This document shows positions 50,905-52,564 of a DNA stretch of 52,564 nt, piece after piece. The notes beneath the pieces were generated by a model, which had not been told where the DNA came from, ran no database searches, and saw only the letters and a list, made by a program, of their open reading frames with translations. The stretch lies in assembly GCA_050742155.1 (NCBI GenBank), contig JBOGFC010000114.1, positions 1-52,564 of the forward strand, written 5' to 3'. The number at the start of each line of letters is the position of its first letter. The first letter of the stretch is position 1. The position numbers and the translations under genes were made by a program. Origin of the DNA: JBOGFC01 sp050742155. GTDB taxonomy: Bacteria > Actinomycetota > Acidimicrobiia > Spongiisociales > JALYHC01.

Positions 50905-50956
50905 CGTTCTTGCGTGAGTTCTCGACCGCCGGCGGTCCATTTCTCACGCAAGAACG
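50905..50956. terminator. Large convergent hairpin
   Basis: 14-base arms CGTTCTTGCGTGAG (50905-50918) and CTCACGCAAGAACG (50943-50956), enclosing a second palindrome GACCGCC-GGCGGTC. Lies between the selenoprotein gene and the convergent amidohydrolase and may terminate both, or be a repeat or cruciform element. Confidence 0.6.
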
Positions 50957-50969
50957 GGCAAGGAGAAGC

Positions 50970-52538
50970 TCACGCCGTCCACGTTACCGGTTGCTCGGGA
51001 AGGGTGACCGGCTCTCCGGCCACCCAGGTGGCCAGCACCTTGGCATGCCGGAGCTCGTCCGGGGAGCAGCTCACCGGGTCGCGGTCGAGCACCACGAAAT
51101 CGGCCGGGCTGCCCGGCGCCAGGGGCTCCGGCTCTCCCATCGCCCGGGCCGCGCCGTTGGTGAAGAGGGCCAGGGCCTGCTCAGGCGAGAGCCCCTCCTC
51201 CGGGATGATCCCGGCGCGGTCCCGGGCGGCTGCCATGCCCCACAGGGGAGCGGGCGGCTCCACCGGGCAGTCCGATCCTCCGGCCAGGGGTACTCCGGCC
51301 TCGGCCAGCGTCCGCCACCGATAGGCCTGCCCCAGGCGCGCCCCGAGACGCTTCTCCAGCCAGCCGGTCTCCGAGGGAAGGAAGGCCGGCTGGACCGAGG
51401 CGGTGATACCCGTGGCGGCGAACCGCTCCACGTCCTCATCGGCCAGCACCGAGGCGTGCTCGACCCGTAAGCTCTCCGGTCCGGCCCCCTTCTCCAGAAG
51501 CTGCTCGAACAGGTCCAGGACAACTGTATTGGCCAGGTCACCGATGGCGTGGACGGCGACCCTGCCCCCCAGGCCCAGACTGATCCTGGCCTGCAGCCCG
51601 ATCGCTGCCGGATCGAGCCGGAGGGTCCCCTTCTCGCCCGGGCGATCCGCGTAGGGTTCACGCAGGGCGGCGGTATGGCCCCCCAGGCTGCCGTCGGCGA
51701 AGGCCTTCACCCCCAGGAAACTCACCCGCGGTCCCATCGACTCCAGGAGCCGGGCGGCCCCTTCCAGGGCACGGGGCTCGCCCGGGATCACCAGCACCGA
51801 GAGCCGCAGGGGCAGGTCGGGGGCGATCTCCTGGAGGAGGCGGAGCTCCCCCTCGGCTCCGCACCACGGGCCTTCCTCCAGCGAGACGATGGCGGTCATG
51901 CCGGTGAGGCCCAGGGCGGAGAGGCCCGACATCGTCGCGAGCACCTGCTCGGGCTGCACCGGCGTCGAACCCGCCAGGCTGGCGGCCACCGTTTGTACGG
52001 CCGTCTCCCGCAGCACCCCGCTGAGCGACCCGTCCTCGTGGCGGTCGAACGAGCCCCCGCGGGGATCGGGGGTGTCGGGCCGCAAGCCGGCCACCTCCAG
52101 GGCGGCCGTGTTGACCATGCCGATGTGGCCGCAGTACCGGTAGACGAGCAGCGGCCGGTCCCGCACCGCTTGGTCGAGATCGAAGCGGGTCGGAAGCCGC
52201 TTCTCCTCCAGCGCCTCGTCGTCCAGGCGGTGGGCCACGAGAGGAGTGCCCGGGGCAAGCTTCCCGGCCGCCGTCCGCAGCCGTCTGAGGACCTCGTCGA
52301 GGTCCCCGGCATCCTTCAAGGAGGTGCGCTGCAGCGTGGCGGCGTAGGGGATGGGGTGGAAGTGGGCATCTCGCAGTCCGGGAATGACCACTGCCCCGGG
52401 ATAGCCTTGCTCGGTCTCCCCGGTGAGCTCCTCACTCGGACCTATCGCCGCCACCCGGCCGTCTTCGACGAGGAGGGCGTCCCCCACGATTCCCTCGGCC
52501 GTTCGGACCGCCTGGGCTCGGATCAGTCGTCTCTTCAC
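50970..52538 (-). CDS. Amidohydrolase family protein (Amidohydro_3, YtcJ-like)
   Basis: 522 aa TIM-barrel metal-dependent hydrolase. Metal-binding DAHFHP near residue 57, FADGSLGGHTA, VHAIGDLAN, EHAS and GSDCPVEPP; N-terminal beta-sandwich. Substrate unknown. GTG start with GGAGGG SD near the window edge; the gene is complete. Confidence 0.88.
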   Translation of the reverse strand: MKRRLIRAQAVRTAEGIVGDALLVEDGRVAAIGPSEELTGETEQGYPGAVVIPGLRDAHFHPIPYAATLQRTSLKDAGDLDEVLRRLRTAAGKLAPGTPLVAHRLDDEALEEKRLPTRFDLDQAVRDRPLLVYRYCGHIGMVNTAALEVAGLRPDTPDPRGGSFDRHEDGSLSGVLRETAVQTVAASLAGSTPVQPEQVLATMSGLSALGLTGMTAIVSLEEGPWCGAEGELRLLQEIAPDLPLRLSVLVIPGEPRALEGAARLLESMGPRVSFLGVKAFADGSLGGHTAALREPYADRPGEKGTLRLDPAAIGLQARISLGLGGRVAVHAIGDLANTVVLDLFEQLLEKGAGPESLRVEHASVLADEDVERFAATGITASVQPAFLPSETGWLEKRLGARLGQAYRWRTLAEAGVPLAGGSDCPVEPPAPLWGMAAARDRAGIIPEEGLSPEQALALFTNGAARAMGEPEPLAPGSPADFVVLDRDPVSCSPDELRHAKVLATWVAGEPVTLPEQPVTWTA

Positions 52539-52564
52539 GGACCCTCCCCCCGACCCCCTCCCAG

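Noticed and set aside
1..52564. CRISPR arrays, rRNA operons, insertion sequences or prophage
   Set aside because: No repeated spacer pattern, rRNA sequence, transposase or phage gene was seen in the window.

Overview
The window is a high-GC, tightly packed bacterial chromosome segment built around a replication origin. Gene order matches the Actinomycetota origin: gyrA-gyrB-DUF721-recF-dnaN-dnaA on the minus strand, then rpmH-rnpA-yidD-yidC-jag-rsmG-parA-parB on the plus strand, then the trxA/trxB, anti-sigma, sigma, pseudokinase and NUDIX block with a CCA-adding enzyme facing it, and further on ino1/padR and rpsF-ssb-rpsR-rplI-dnaB. This is the mycobacterial layout, and a bS22-type mini ribosomal protein agrees. 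The absence of a murJ-fused kinase-like gene, a stand-alone pilT, a selenoprotein and an intein in dcd suggest a deep-branching or uncultured actinobacterium; the exact class is inference.

Layout. 1-9.6 kb: replication genes leaving oriC to the left, with an S9 peptidase between gyrA and a DUF3566 gene. 9.4-11.35 kb: dnaA flanked by DnaA-box-like sites. 11.35-16 kb: ribosomal/RNase P/membrane insertion genes and the ParAB system, with a parS site lying on the rsmG start codon. 16-22.5 kb: minus-strand cell-envelope and stress operon (degenerate amidase, thioredoxin system, ECF sigma/anti-sigma, pseudokinase, GNAT, NUDIX). 22.5-30.6 kb: plus-strand genes for an HDAC-like deacetylase, PilT, CCA transferase, prenyltransferase, kelch propeller, PyrE and endonuclease IV. 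30.6-36.7 kb: ino1/padR with a clear operator, then the S6-SSB-S18-L9-DnaB operon. 36.7-52.5 kb: accessory genes including VapBC, a decayed luciferase-like oxidoreductase, dCTP deaminase split by a mini-intein, tRNA-Gly(CCC), a CDF transporter, bS22, an M3 peptidase, a CBS/CGS transsulfuration pair and an amidohydrolase.

Most notable items: (1) a SelW/Rdx-family selenoprotein at 50661-50891 with an in-frame UGA in a CxxU motif and a textbook bacterial SECIS hairpin, which ordinary ORF calling does not show; (2) a 152-residue mini-intein in dcd; (3) an rnpA whose only plausible start is CTG, in a CTGA overlap with rpmH; (4) a parS palindrome containing the rsmG start codon; (5) a small CCGxxGEPGC protein; (6) a two-hairpin repeat present twice; (7) a recurrent TAnnnT box 6-8 bases before SD-less starts, suggesting leaderless transcription.

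Genes are very often joined by ATGA or GTGA 4-base overlaps, so translational coupling is common. Start sites given here were chosen from family alignment, SD sequences and these overlaps; all functional calls are from reading translations by eye, without database searches.
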